This document shows, in pieces, positions 36,433 to 48,200 of a stretch of DNA of 64,000 bases. Below the pieces are notes generated by a model. That model did not search any database, had not been told where the DNA came from, and saw only the letters and a list, made by a program, of their open reading frames with translations. Both the position numbers and the translations under genes were made by a program. The stretch is taken from assembly GCA_949357655.1 (NCBI GenBank), contig CASHTG010000019.1:434001-498000 (forward strand). Reading direction: 5' to 3'. The stretch is from Parascedosporium putredinis. Lineage: Eukaryota; Ascomycota; Sordariomycetes; Microascales; Microascaceae. Every line of letters starts with the position of its first letter. The stretch's first letter is position 1.

Positions 36433-39400
36433 AGAGCCACATGAATAGGCGACGGCTAGCTGCAATCCTAGACGAGATGACGCATCAAGGCGAAACAAGG
36501 GGAATAGAAAAACGCAAAAGAGAAGAGGGGGTTTTTACGGCGGGGACGAGAAGATTGAACCCTTTTCCCCTTTCCACACACCACTCCTCCACTTCCGTTT
36601 TGCTGGGTCCCGGTTTCCTTCTTTCTTTTTCTCCTTCTCCATGGGTCTTGTTTTTTTCATCATGATTCCCTCTTTTCTTACTTTTGCTTTTCTATCTCCC
36701 AAAGATTGGATTGGGAAAGGCAGCGGCTGGCGCGAAAGGGTGGCTTTATTCATGCTTCGGTGTTGGCACTCCTTTTTCTTTTTATTTGCTTATTCTGCGA
36801 TTCATGTACATAAAATCGGCACATCCACCTCCACTAACTGGTACATATCGCCTACGAATTCCAACGGGATAGACTGAATCACAACTACTTTTTTCATGAT
36901 ATACCAAGCCACCGTGAAGACTTACTCGGTGAGGAAAGGAATGGGGTGGGATGCCCTTCCAAGCTGGACCTAGGTGTGCGGGAACGGGACCGGGTCGATC
37001 GATAGGGGTGAGAGACTAATGGGGAGAGAGTCTCGTGGCTGTCGCTTTTCCCGTTCAGCTGTGGGATGCCCCTGCAGGACCATCGCGGGTAGCGCGTCTT
37101 AGTATATCCCATCAATGGGTGGAAGCGTCTACTACTGTGCGGCAAGTCACGGCATCGATGAACAGTGTAGCGGCGGTGGTCACGAGGGAAAATGGAAGGG
37201 AGAAAAGTAACTTGAGTGCAAGTCGGTCGTGGCATCACGCGGCCTCACGGGGTGGCCTCCGCCGATGTTTACGACCGGCAAGGTGGAGCAGAAGCAAGGG
37301 GATAAGCTACGGAACGGAGAACATGATCAGAGTGAGCTGTGGGAGGAGTGTATGAGAAAGTGGTGAGCCACTCGGGTCCCCTACAGCGGGTTGCCAATGG
37401 GTTCGCTTCCTCCTACGCGCTCCTCAGTCAAGGCCACCCTTTTATCAACGAGTTAGCCGCGGGTGGTGTCTTAGTTACCGCAGGTAAGCCTCTGGCCACT
37501 GAGGTGTGAAGAGGGGATGCGGTTCCCCACGAGCACGTCGGGAAGAGGGCGCAGTTCGGCAAGGTGCATGCCATGTCTCTCTTTTATTGAGTATATCGGG
37601 CGGCGCAGAAAGCGAGAAAGGCCTCGCGCGGGCGACAGGTGAAACCTAAGCCTTGTGTGCCCGAGCGTGTGGGCGTGGCGGTGGCGTCATCTTCGATTGG
37701 GAGAGAGATTCGCCCATTCTCTCAAGTCCAGAAGCCCATGATCAAGAAGAAGCGGTCGGGAAATATTCCGCTCTCGACATGGAAGGCGTGGTGGCTGGCC
37801 AAGGGAGGAAGCTGGTCGTCCTTTGGCGTAAACAGAAAGAAGAAGGAGGGACAGACCTTGCCTGTCTCTCCTTTGCTGATCCCCCTTCAGACGAATGACT
37901 TGACCACACCTCCCGAGACCCCGATGGACGGGGCCTTTATTTGTACTCGGAGTTGCGTGTGCTACTATGGAAAGCTTCCATGTATGCACCCACGGCCCGA
38001 CAGCCTCTTGAAAGGGTTCAACGCGCGATCTCCTGTGCCAAGCCCAACTTGAGTGGTCGAAATCACCAAGGATCTCGACGGTTATACCTCGGGAACGTGA
38101 GGCGCCTTGGATCGGCGAGGGCGTTGAGCATGCCAGAATCAACCTGGTAGTGATCTGCAACCACGGGCAAACCCTTCTTGCCCTAGGAGAGTGAGAATAG
38201 GCGCTCTTCGAAATGGGAAGCCGTTTAAAACAGCGAGGCGTGGGGACAGGCTCCTACAATTGATGGGCCTCCATCGATACTAACATTATTACGAAGCTTC
38301 CTGTTTCAGCTGCTCCATCTGGCTCATGAAAGACATAGGCTTATTGGACCTCGTCATGACTTTTGTTCTCATACTCTGTACGTCGGGGGATGATGGGTCT
38401 TGGTCTTTCTCATCAGACAGGGAATATCCTGTCCGACGAATAAGCCCAGTCCAGGATTGAAATAAAAACGAGCGAAGGCATGTCTTTTAACTGTTCCCGA
38501 TCGGGAAGGTCATGGATCGGAGGGGCAGGCGCGACGAAGAACGATCCATCGATCTTTTTCTTTCTTTCTTTCTCATCAATGACATTCATATCCATTCCCC
38601 TGTATTGAACTCCTCTTCTTCTTTGTTCTCGTTATTCTCCCCTCGCCCAAAACTTTTTTCGGCAAAGAAGGAATTCGCCAACATTTTCGGCACTCCTTTC
38701 TTGCTTCGATCGCGTCCTTTGAGGGTGGCTTCAAGATTGAATTTGGTGCATGAGCCCTCTTATCTCGACCGACGCTAATAGTTCATGTTATCAATGTGGG
38801 AAAATCCAAGGCATGCAAACGCTTTTGGGCGAGGACTTCACTCTTCTTGGAACGTTGGATTACCAAGCACACGCTTGAGAATCTAAAATGATGGTGGAAG
38901 GGTTGTTGGCGTCTGAAAGATTATTGAAGCCGAGACCCTCGATTTCTCTAGAGCTCCGAGGTACCACCATCAGTGCGTGCCCATTGCTGTGGTTGACCGA
39001 ACCTTACCAAGGGAGTTCTAGCCGGATTGATGTCTTGCTCTGTTGTTGCCCCGGCCTGGTTCGCCCAGGCGGAACTGTGGCCTTGATTTGATCAATCCTT
39101 TCGCGCGTGCAACCCTAGGCCCGAAATGATCGTGGAATCCCGTTATACCTGGCCCATGCGGCTAGTCAGCAGAGAGAGCCTCTACTAGTGTCGTAATCAC
39201 TACCTCGAACAGCACGCAACCTGCCTCCTGTGGGGAGGAAGTGGACGGCCCTGACAATTGCGCCGATCCACCCCTACCTACTTGTAGACGTTGAAGCGCA
39301 TGAGGTGTCGTGGGGTGGACGGCATCTATGTATGCCCTCTCTCTCGCTCTCCCCCTTCATTGCGGGATGGCGAGTCTCCTGCGCTCTTCTCGGGAAACCG

Positions 39401-41939
39401 TTGATTGTTCTAAATGCAAGACCGTAAACTGGAAGATGGAAAGGGGATTGGGCGAGAGCTCATCCGTCGGTGGATCAGACATGGCCCGTGCTTTCCGGGG
39501 AAGGAACGGACTGGAAAATGGAGAGTAGAGACATCACTCCATCCAAGGGTGGACCTTGCGAGGGAGTGAAGAAGAGAGATACATGGGAGGACGGTTCGTA
39601 CTTCTACTTGATGCATCCCATGTACAAGTACGTGCTTTTTAATCAAATGCCTGCTAGCTTCAGAGCCAGCTCCACAAGCCACTCCGCTCACTTGCCCCTT
39701 CCCTTGTTACCCAAGACGACTCCTCTTGCCCCTTTGCTGAACCGGGCCAGAGCTTGAGGCCCCGCGCACTGTGGAGCTTGGTCTAATTTGAACTTTCGCA
39801 CCTGCCTCCAGGGCGACTTTGGACCCATTCTCGCGTTCACTGTCGTCTGGTGTACTCACACCAAGCAGAATTGGGCTTTGAGAGCGCTGGTGAAGGGCAT
39901 CAATTGATGACCTCCATTTCATTGATCGATCCATCAGTCGAATTAGTTTTAATCATTATTTTAGAATTGGGCGTCAGGCCCACGCGAAGAAATCGGTCGA
40001 TGCCATCGGACCAGCGCTCGCTCCACTATACCAACTTCAAGTTGTTTTTCTTCCGCGCCAGCGTCAAGTCACAATTGATCCCTTATTAGAGCGCCGCAAA
40101 CCAAGGCCGCACTTTTGACGGCATCAGGTTGATCATCATGCGCTTGGTTCGCAGAGACGGCTAGCACCGCCCTTCGGGAACGCGCTCGTGGAGTTGCCCA
40201 GATGTTTTGTTCTCCAACCGGACACTGAGCTTGTCTTCGGATGGGGAAATTTTTCTTAAGCTCCCAGACCTGCAGCGATGTCAACGACGGCTTTTAATTT
40301 CCCATCCGCATCTATCCACGACAGCATTCACCCCGGCTTTGTGTCGCCCTTGAAAAGGAGGAGTGCCCTTTCGGTTTGAGGTCTACTATGTTTCCCAGTT
40401 GACGCAGGGCTGTCTCGAGTGTCAGAATCCAACGAGCAGCGGGACCTCCTGCACGGCAAGCAAAGCGGATGTCTCCTGCACACTGCAGCCCGGCTTGGTC
40501 AAGCTGGGTTTAATGCCCTTTCTCCACCCAACCAGATGATTTCGACGTCCAGCACGTCCCGACACGGAAGGAGGTTGGCTCAGCCGAGTTCGTAGCTCAG
40601 GTGGAAGAGAACAACCCCCCAAAACAGAATCGTGGGTTATCTCTCAGAGGCCTCGAAGCAAGGCAAGAGAGGAACCGGGAAATCGTCACCCTTTGAGCTA
40701 ACAGGGCCTAGCTGGCCAAGTGAAAGGGGGACTAGTCGAGCTGGTCTCTTGAGAGGCTTGCGACATTAATAGAATCAACATGCGAGAGGAAAAGCTGGCG
40801 GCACCCGTGCCGAAAGCGACAACCGGCCATCCTATGCTTTCATAATTGCCATGAAAGAGGGCGGAGAATGTACTTTGCTAGACCAGGCTTTCTCGCTGTT
40901 GATAATCGCACTCTAGCCCACAAAATATGAGCCGAGTGGTATTTGAGTCTTGTCCGCCCAAGTCCTCGTGCCTTCGTCTTGATCCTTGGCACCCGCTATC
41001 TGCAAATAGTCTTGCGAGTGGAAAAGAACGGTCTTCGCCCTCCAGCACGAGGCAGGTTTAGTTGTCTGGCTGGTCTGGGAGCAAACCTTATCCCTGGCGG
41101 TCATCATTTCAATTCGGGAAGGAAGCTCATTTCGTTCAAACTGTAAAATCACTTGGACGGCGAAGTGCTACAGTACGAATACACTCTCCGTTAACCAACC
41201 CATGCACCAGCGATACTGTGCTCACTACGAGGCAGGTTCCTTCACCCCTTTGGGCGCCCCAGCTCGGGGGTTTTTCTTCATTCTCTCTCAACCCTGTTGA
41301 AATAATAATACACCAGACGACAGGAATTGATCCATCAATGGCCCCATCGACAGTAGCACCAGCGTTTTGTACAAGTACAAGGCGAGCTTGAGATGCCACA
41401 ATTTTGCCAACAGCGATTTGTTTCTCGTTGCCCCTCTTGCCTTGGCCCCGGTTCCGGGTACTTATACAAGGAACTCAAAAGCTCGAGCGGCGCCTCCACC
41501 TTAGCTTGCCTTTCCAATAAAACAGGAGAGTTGCCGTTCGTTGATCTTGTACCAGTACTGCGCTCTCGGAAATAGGAGTCGACCCGGGATATTTGGTTTG
41601 GTCGCGGCGGGCCCAACGATTAATCAACGATGCAAAGGGAGGAACGAGGTACAATTGGTCCCGGGAGTTTCTTGAACCAAGCGTGCACCACTCGGAGAAG
41701 AGAGCGTTGCACAGTCAAGCCCGTCAACAATTCTCGAAGACCCTGCAGGTGTCCCTTTGGTGTTCCTCCGCTGAGGGTCATCCGACTCGCATCACTCACC
41801 GAGTCAGCGGACAATGCTAAGCTCTTGGGCATACCTGTATTTTATGGTATTCCTTGTATAAAACAGAAAGCCAATGATTATCGGCACAATGGGTTTAAAA
41901 TAATGCGTCCCCAGCAGCCCAACATCCCTTTGACAAGGT

Positions 41940-41942
<3 letters not shown>

Positions 41943-41986
<44 letters not shown>
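41943..41986. repeat. (AG)22 microsatellite
   Basis: Twenty-two uninterrupted AG units, intergenic, of the same unit number as the CA run at 25743. Confidence 0.97.
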
Positions 41987-41988
<2 letters not shown>

Positions 41989-42567
41989 TTGGCCAGGGGC
42001 AGGCTGCCAATTCAAGCCTCGCTCTGATGGAGAGAGTTTGGGCCTTGCTTGTTGTATTCTTCTTCTTCAGCTTCCCTCCGTTTCACGCCAGGCTTGAATG
42101 GCATTGGCACAGCTCGTCTGGCTCGATTTGTTGAACACTGCTTGTTCGAGATGTTATCTTGTATTATCATACTGATGCCGTGACGGATTAGGTTGTGGGA
42201 AATCCGACGGCGCCTCGATCGACATCCCTAGAGATAGCTTCCGTCTTTGGTCTATTCCGGTTCTTTAATTGCGAAGGGAAGGATGTGCCCATCAATTCGA
42301 GGTCCCTCCACTTTTCGGGGCTTTCGGTTGCGCTGGTTGTGCCCACTTGCTGGGTCCTAATGCAAGGGCAGTCGGTCACAAAGGTCAATGAGTTGATACC
42401 TCATCTTGCAACTAGCAGGGCCAATTTCCCCACTGTAACGATCACAGCAGCTCCATTCCACGAGGAAGATTTCCCCTGGGAGCTGGGAGCTGGGAGAGCA
42501 GACCAAATTACACTAGTACATACAAGTACGACATTGATGATGGGGAATAACAAGGAGAAAGGAAAGA

Positions 42568-42642
42568 AGCCCCGAGAGAAAAGGAAAAGGAAAAGGAAAG
42601 GGAAAGGAAAGAAAAAAAAAAAACACAAGAAGAAAAAGAGGT
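42568..42642 (+). repeat. GGAAA-rich polypurine tract
   Basis: Repeated GGAAAA/GGAAAG units merging into a run of 12 A and AAGAAGAAAAAG. About 960 bp upstream of the G-beta start codon. Confidence 0.7.
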
Positions 42643-43148
42643 CTCGCTAAGGTTAGCAGACCTTAGCAGTGAACGGGGCGAAAATGAACCCGTTAGGCTT
42701 GACGGTGGAGTACCTGTAGAGACTCAACCTGATCCACACTAGAGCCCTGGGCACTGGACTCGATGGCTGGCCTTTTGAACTGAACAGTCCAGTCCGTTCT
42801 GCATGGAGTGGATGATCAAATTCCCCAAAATTGTCATGGGGTTCGTCACTCAAGGTAGAGGTGAGTTGGCCAAGCAAGGAGGGACCAAAATTGATCACAG
42901 GCGTGCTTACACCAGAGCAATGGGATCAATCGAGCACAGGGCCCCCAGGCCAAGATCTATGGATTGTCACGGTCGGGAAAAGGAGCGTGGAAGGTTTGTA
43001 CCAATTGATCCATTGATCCACGCCATTCCGTGGGAGGGAGGTTCCTCTCCACGAGAGAAGCGTGGGCCAGGTACTCTGTGCGGTGGCCCTGCCGTCCCGT
43101 ACCGTTCTGGCCCTTCCCCCATCCATTACCCACATACCATTACCCACC

Positions 43149-43600
43149 ATTGGCCTTCCCTTTCCTTCGCAATTGTCCAATTGATCCCATCCCCTTTGCC
43201 CCCTGTCCTCCGTTTTTCTGTCCCTCTGTCCCTCTCCCTCTGTGCTCACAAGCGAGACCCTTCTTGTTTCTCCCTCACTCTCGCCCTCCTCGCTTTCCCC
43301 CTTCTTCTGCTCCTCGCCCACACCTCCGCCCCCGAACGCACGCACCACCACACGCACACCACACCACCCTCCCGAAGCAAGTTCCACGGCCTGTTCCCAC
43401 TCGCCATTCGTTCCTCTGAATCCAATCTCCCTCCTGCAAAAATCCACCCCTCAAACCTTATCCTCGTCTCCTTTCTACCAACCGCCAATTCGCCAACCTA
43501 CTCCGTCCTCCGCCCTCTTTTTTCCTCCCCCATTCATCCACTCGACAAAGATCAATCCCTCCGCAACCCCCGCCCACGAACGTCTCTGATCGCATCGACA
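43149..43600 (+). promoter_or_regulatory. Pyrimidine-rich leader/promoter of the G-beta gene
   Basis: About 450 bp dominated by C and T immediately before the ATG at 43601, as is common for highly expressed fungal housekeeping genes. The tract has no stop codon in the frame of the downstream ATG. I attribute this to its composition rather than to coding (see the finding). Confidence 0.55.
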
Positions 43601-45272
43601 ATGAATTCGCAAGGTCCGAATGATGTATCGCCAGAGGCGATGCAGGCGCGCATTCAGCAGGCGCGACGCGAGGCTGAGAATTTGAAGGACCGGATCAAGA
43701 GGAAGAAGGATGAGCTCGCCGACACTACTCGTGAGTGGAATTTCCTCCCCCATCTTCGCCTCCCTCCCATCACCCCATCGGCATTGAACTACCTACCCTC
43801 GACTACCTTTCCTTTTGCTGTCTTGATTCGATCCGCCCCTTGTGAAGCGGCTTTGTTCGTCCTTTTGACGGCAATTGCTCTTCCCTGCGCCATTTTCACC
43901 ATTGCCCAAAACATGGCACACACCCCTATTTCCCCGTGCTGCTTTTGCCCGAAGGAATGCTAACGCGAGCTTCACAGTCCGTTCCGTGGCTCAACAGGCC
44001 CACGAGCCCATCTCCAAGAACCAGATGATGAAGGCGAAGCGGACACTAAAGGGGCATCTTGCCAAGATCTATGCCATGCACTGGTCCACCGACCGCCGGC
44101 ATCTCGTTTCCGCCTCCCAGGACGGAAAGCTCATCATTTGGGATGCTTACACAACAAACAAGGTCCACGCCATCCCGCTGCGGTCATCCTGGGTCATGAC
44201 CTGTGCCTATTCCCCGAGCGGCAACTTCGTCGCTTGCGGTGGTCTCGACAACATTTGCTCCATCTACAACCTGAACCAGCAACGCGATGGCCCCACCCGT
44301 GTGGCGAGGGAGCTCTCGGGCCATGCTGGTTATCTCTCGTGCTGTCGATTCATCAATGATAGGAGCATCCTCACGTCCTCGGGTGACATGACTTGCATTC
44401 AGTGGGACATTGAGACCGGCCAGAAGGTCACTGATTTCACCGACCACCTCGGAGATGTCATGAGCATCAGCCTCAACCCCACCAACTCCAACACCTTCAT
44501 TTCCGGCGCCTGCGACGCTTTCGCCAAGCTTTGGGATATTCGTGCCGGCAAGGCCGTGCAGACATTTGCCGGTCACGAATCCGACATCAACGCCATCCAG
44601 TTTTTCCCTGACGGCCACTCCTTCGTCACCGGCTCCGACGACGCAACCTGCCGACTCTTCGACATCAGGGCAGACCGTGAACTTAACATCTACGGCGTTA
44701 GTTTCCATCCATCCCCATCTTCCTTTCCTCGCGCGTTTTTCCGTAGCCCCGGTCCTTCCCCCCTTTTTTTGTTCTTTTTTGTTCTTTTTGGGTTTCTCCA
44801 GTCGCTCTATCTTCATGTTTAGTAGCGTTTTTTATTCTAACTTGACGACTACAGTCCGAGTCGATTCTCTGCGGTATCACCTCCGTAGCCACCTCCGTCT
44901 CGGGACGACTTCTCTTCGCGGGCTACGACGACTTCGAGTGCAAGGTTTGTTGACTCTAAACTTGACCCCGGGCCCCGGGTCCATGGCTCCGATATCAATG
45001 GTGCGGATGAGATGGCTAACTGCCCCGATTTCTAGGTCTGGGATGTTACGAGGGGCGAGAAGGTGGGCTCACTGGTCGGCCACGACAACCGTGTCAGCTG
45101 CTTGGGCGTGAGCAACGATGGCATAAGTTTATGCACAGGTTCTTGGGATTCTCTGGTAAGTGGCCCAACCTTGATTTATCCAGCAATCTACTGTGTTTGG
45201 CGCCACGCTGCTATGGTGAGCTCTTGACTAACGTAGTATCGCTCCCAACAGCTTAAGGTTTGGGCCTATTAA
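43601..45272 (+). CDS. gnb-1: Heterotrimeric G protein beta subunit
   Basis: Beta subunit of the heterotrimeric G protein; with G-gamma it holds G-alpha at the plasma membrane and signals for mating, conidiation and virulence in fungi. Five exons: 43601-43730, 43978-44696, 44855-44944, 45036-45155 and 45252-45272. Together they make 1080 nt, 359 residues, with no frame defect. The N-terminal helix for G-gamma coiled-coil pairing is seen in [21 protein letters not shown] cut into two blocks of heptads (about residues 11-40). Seven WD repeats follow, with clear [55 protein letters not shown] and [10 protein letters not shown] units. The protein ends LKVWAY, close to the LKVWAN-type C-terminus usual for the family. 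The last exon codes for only six residues. A phosducin-like partner lies about 9 kb downstream on the same strand. Confidence 0.97.
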
Positions 45273-48200
45273 ACGAACGTCCTCCGATAACGACCTATGC
45301 GATCGAGTTTTTCTTGTCAGGATACAACGGTGCCGCGAAACGTTTTATTCTTTATTACCAACCTCATTCTCGATATCCCGACCTTGCCGACCTCAACCTC
45401 ACGTCAACCTAATATTTCTTACCACCTCTCCCACGCCGTCGACTAGCGCAACCGCGCAACCAGCCTGGCTGACTAGGACGACGACGTCACGATACGAAGC
45501 CACATTTGATACCCTCGTCAACATAGCAATGCTGTTATGAGTTGAGAGGATGGACGATACAGTTTCTATCACCGCTGGCGAAGCCTGAGGCTCTTGGTCA
45601 TGTCATGTATTTTCCTTGTCTTTTATTTTCCCTTTGTTCGTTTTCTTCAAGCAAAAGCCTAGCCAGATCGGTGTCATCTATGGAATGGTTCCATGACCAG
45701 ACGCCCTTATTCTCTGCACCATATTTTTTTCCCCTCGTACCCCTTGTTTAACCAGGCACGTTGACGGTTTGCTTTCTGAAGGGCGGTTGTACTACATCAA
45801 GGGTTCTTTTATTTCATTTGCCTCTTTCTTCCTCTTCCTCTACTTCTTTTTTCTCATTGCCCTTCGTCGTTTTGTTTTCCCTCGTGTTGGCCTGCCATAT
45901 GGGCCCTTGTATGTTTGTTGACCTTTCTTCTTTTCATGTATGTAGCCAGTTCAGCTATGCTTCGGATGTTTGTGAACTCGAAGATCGCCATAGTTGACAT
46001 TGGAAGGCTACATATTGGAGCGTCTGGGGAATATGCCATGAGGGAGGCTGATCAAGTAGACGTGCTCGCGGGTCAGACGGGGTGGACTCGCCTACCAGCG
46101 TTCTTGCAGGGCTTTGGGCCCGGTCTATATATCGAAGGGAAGAGGGGGACTCGTCCACATCGACTGCCTCGCCAACCCAAACCGATTCTTGATCTTATAA
46201 ATGGTTATAGTAGTATATGGACTGCATGTTGGCTTGGAGGAGGCTTGATTGAGAGAAAAGGGCCGGGGAGGGGGCTGTGAGTGAGTTACGGGGGTTCTGT
46301 TGCCACGGGCTTCTATACCAAAAAGGATTTCTTTTTTTTCTTCTTCGTGTAGCCGCTGCACAGCATATGACGCTTTTTTTTGCCAGCTTGAAACTTGAAG
46401 CCACGATGCATGTTCGCGATGTAAAATATGATAATCCAAAATGAGTTCCCCGGGACCGGCCGCATCGGACGTGTGTAATCCAACCAGACAGGAAGCGGCG
46501 GGTATGGTTTGTGTATAGCAATGGAATATTTCGACGACAGGCCGTATGCCGTGATATCACCCGCGATTCACCGAGAATACCCAGTATCAATGGCTACCGG
46601 GTAGAGTGTTGCTTGCTTGAAGCAACTTGACTTGAGATGCTTGGTATTAGACCGGTCTCATGCCGGAGTTGGATATGCGGCCATAGCCAAAGGATGGCAG
46701 CAGAGCGAGTAATCACGTACGCGCCTTGGGTCTGTTGCGCCGGGGGAGATGGGTCGGCTAATCCCGAATGGCTTGGTTAAGGGAGCCGCGCACATGCAGA
46801 GGTCATGGTCGGTAGACAATGGCTAGGGCAGACGGCGTTGGTGGCCGTCCAAAGTTATGCTAGTCTTCGATGTTAGGACATTCTGTCTTATATTCGAGGT
46901 TATATGCGTGCAGGGACGCCACCTATCCATCATCCTAGCTGTTCGAGGGTGCCAGTGGAAGTGTTGCCAGGAGGTCTGGGGGAGGTGCGTGTCTGAACAT
47001 GACATTGTGAGATACTCGAGATGCGTTAATGCCTACAAAGCATCGAGTTTATGTGACTCTGTAGCCATAGGGTTAGTCAAGTTGGAAATGTACAGCCGAG
47101 TGTCTAGGCGAGAACACGGTTAGATGAGGGCGGACTAGTACGATCAGTGCCGCATCACCGTAGAGCTTGCCCGTCCCGCATGTCCCTTGACCAAGAAAGG
47201 TTGAGAAGGTGAGAGGGAAGAGGCAGACATGGTTGATGAGCTCACAACACCGACGAGTCGAGCCTTTTCTCGAAAGGCCTTGCCGAAAGGCGCCCAACAA
47301 CATCAAGGATGGATGAGTGGTGGGCGTTTCTGCTCCACGAATGTCGTTGCCGAGGCCGTTCTTTGCGTTTCTTACTCTTCTTTTTAACGCCGCCTATTCC
47401 CTCGTGAGAGCCTGGGCGCGGTCTCAGGGCACCGCTAGGATATATCCGTAGATTCGGTTTTGAGGCAAGGTGGAATAGCTGCCGCTTCTCTCACTATGCA
47501 AGGAGAGTCGTTCCGCCAGGGCAAAGGTAGGAATCGCCTCTTCAGATCCTCACGACCCAATCTGAAGAAAATACAGTTGGACTGTGAGAAAAGGCCTCGT
47601 CTTTCATCTTGCTAGTTGGCGTATAGCCTTCCGGTTTAGGCCTTGCTTTGTTCTCGCTTGTGTATATTCGATACGACGCTCATTATTAAGATGCGAAGCA
47701 ATCTATGAGAAGAAGAGGGGATGGGGAATCGATGGTAAAAGATAAACATATCGGAGCTACGGGAATTCCGACAATAACACGAGCCTCTGTCCGGAAGAGA
47801 GGCAGAAGAAGCCTACTACAAGCCAGTCGGCCGTAAGGACAACTTTCGGTATGGCCGCTTGATATATATTAACGGGAGTCTAGGAGGGCTTTCCGCTCAC
47901 GACCCCGAGCGGGTTATAGCAGCCCCTCGCATATCTACAATGTCCCATCCAGTGTGGACCTTTTGCGTCTCGGCGGACATGAAATCGGCCGCAAACCCCA
48001 ACGGAGGAAGGTTGCCTTGTGGATATCGAGGGCGTGCCTCCTGGCGGGACGGAATCTGCAGGACGGCGGAGCAACGCCCGCAGACAGAGGCCCTGCCTGC
48101 CCCTTTACAAAAGCTGTCCCCTCAGCGTTGGAGGTTGGTAGAGAACGGCTTTCATGTTTATGTCTAGGCTCGCAGGCCGTGGACAGTGACTACTACTCGA

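Larger units (their letters stand above)
36433..42800. other. Long intergenic region between fzo1 and the G-beta gene
   Basis: About 6.4 kb with no gene I can support. Simple repeats are (AG)22 at 41943-41986 and a GGAAA-rich polypurine tract near 42568-42642. Open frames of up to 137 codons (37639-38052) show no family resemblance and no splice context. Confidence 0.5.

Noticed and set aside
37639..38052. 137-codon open frame between fzo1 and the G-beta gene
   Set aside because: No family resemblance, overlapped on the opposite strand by a 157-codon frame, and no visible promoter or splice signals.
40550..40650. Possible tRNA because of TAGCTCAGGTGG
   Set aside because: No matching T-arm (GGTTCGA-type) and no acceptor stem could be drawn.
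23735..43185. Repeated AATTGATC motifs in intergenic DNA
   Set aside because: Only mildly more frequent than expected by chance, with no conserved flanks or consistent position relative to genes.
44184..44816. 210-codon minus-strand open frame inside the G-beta gene
   Set aside because: Antisense shadow of the WD-repeat exon.
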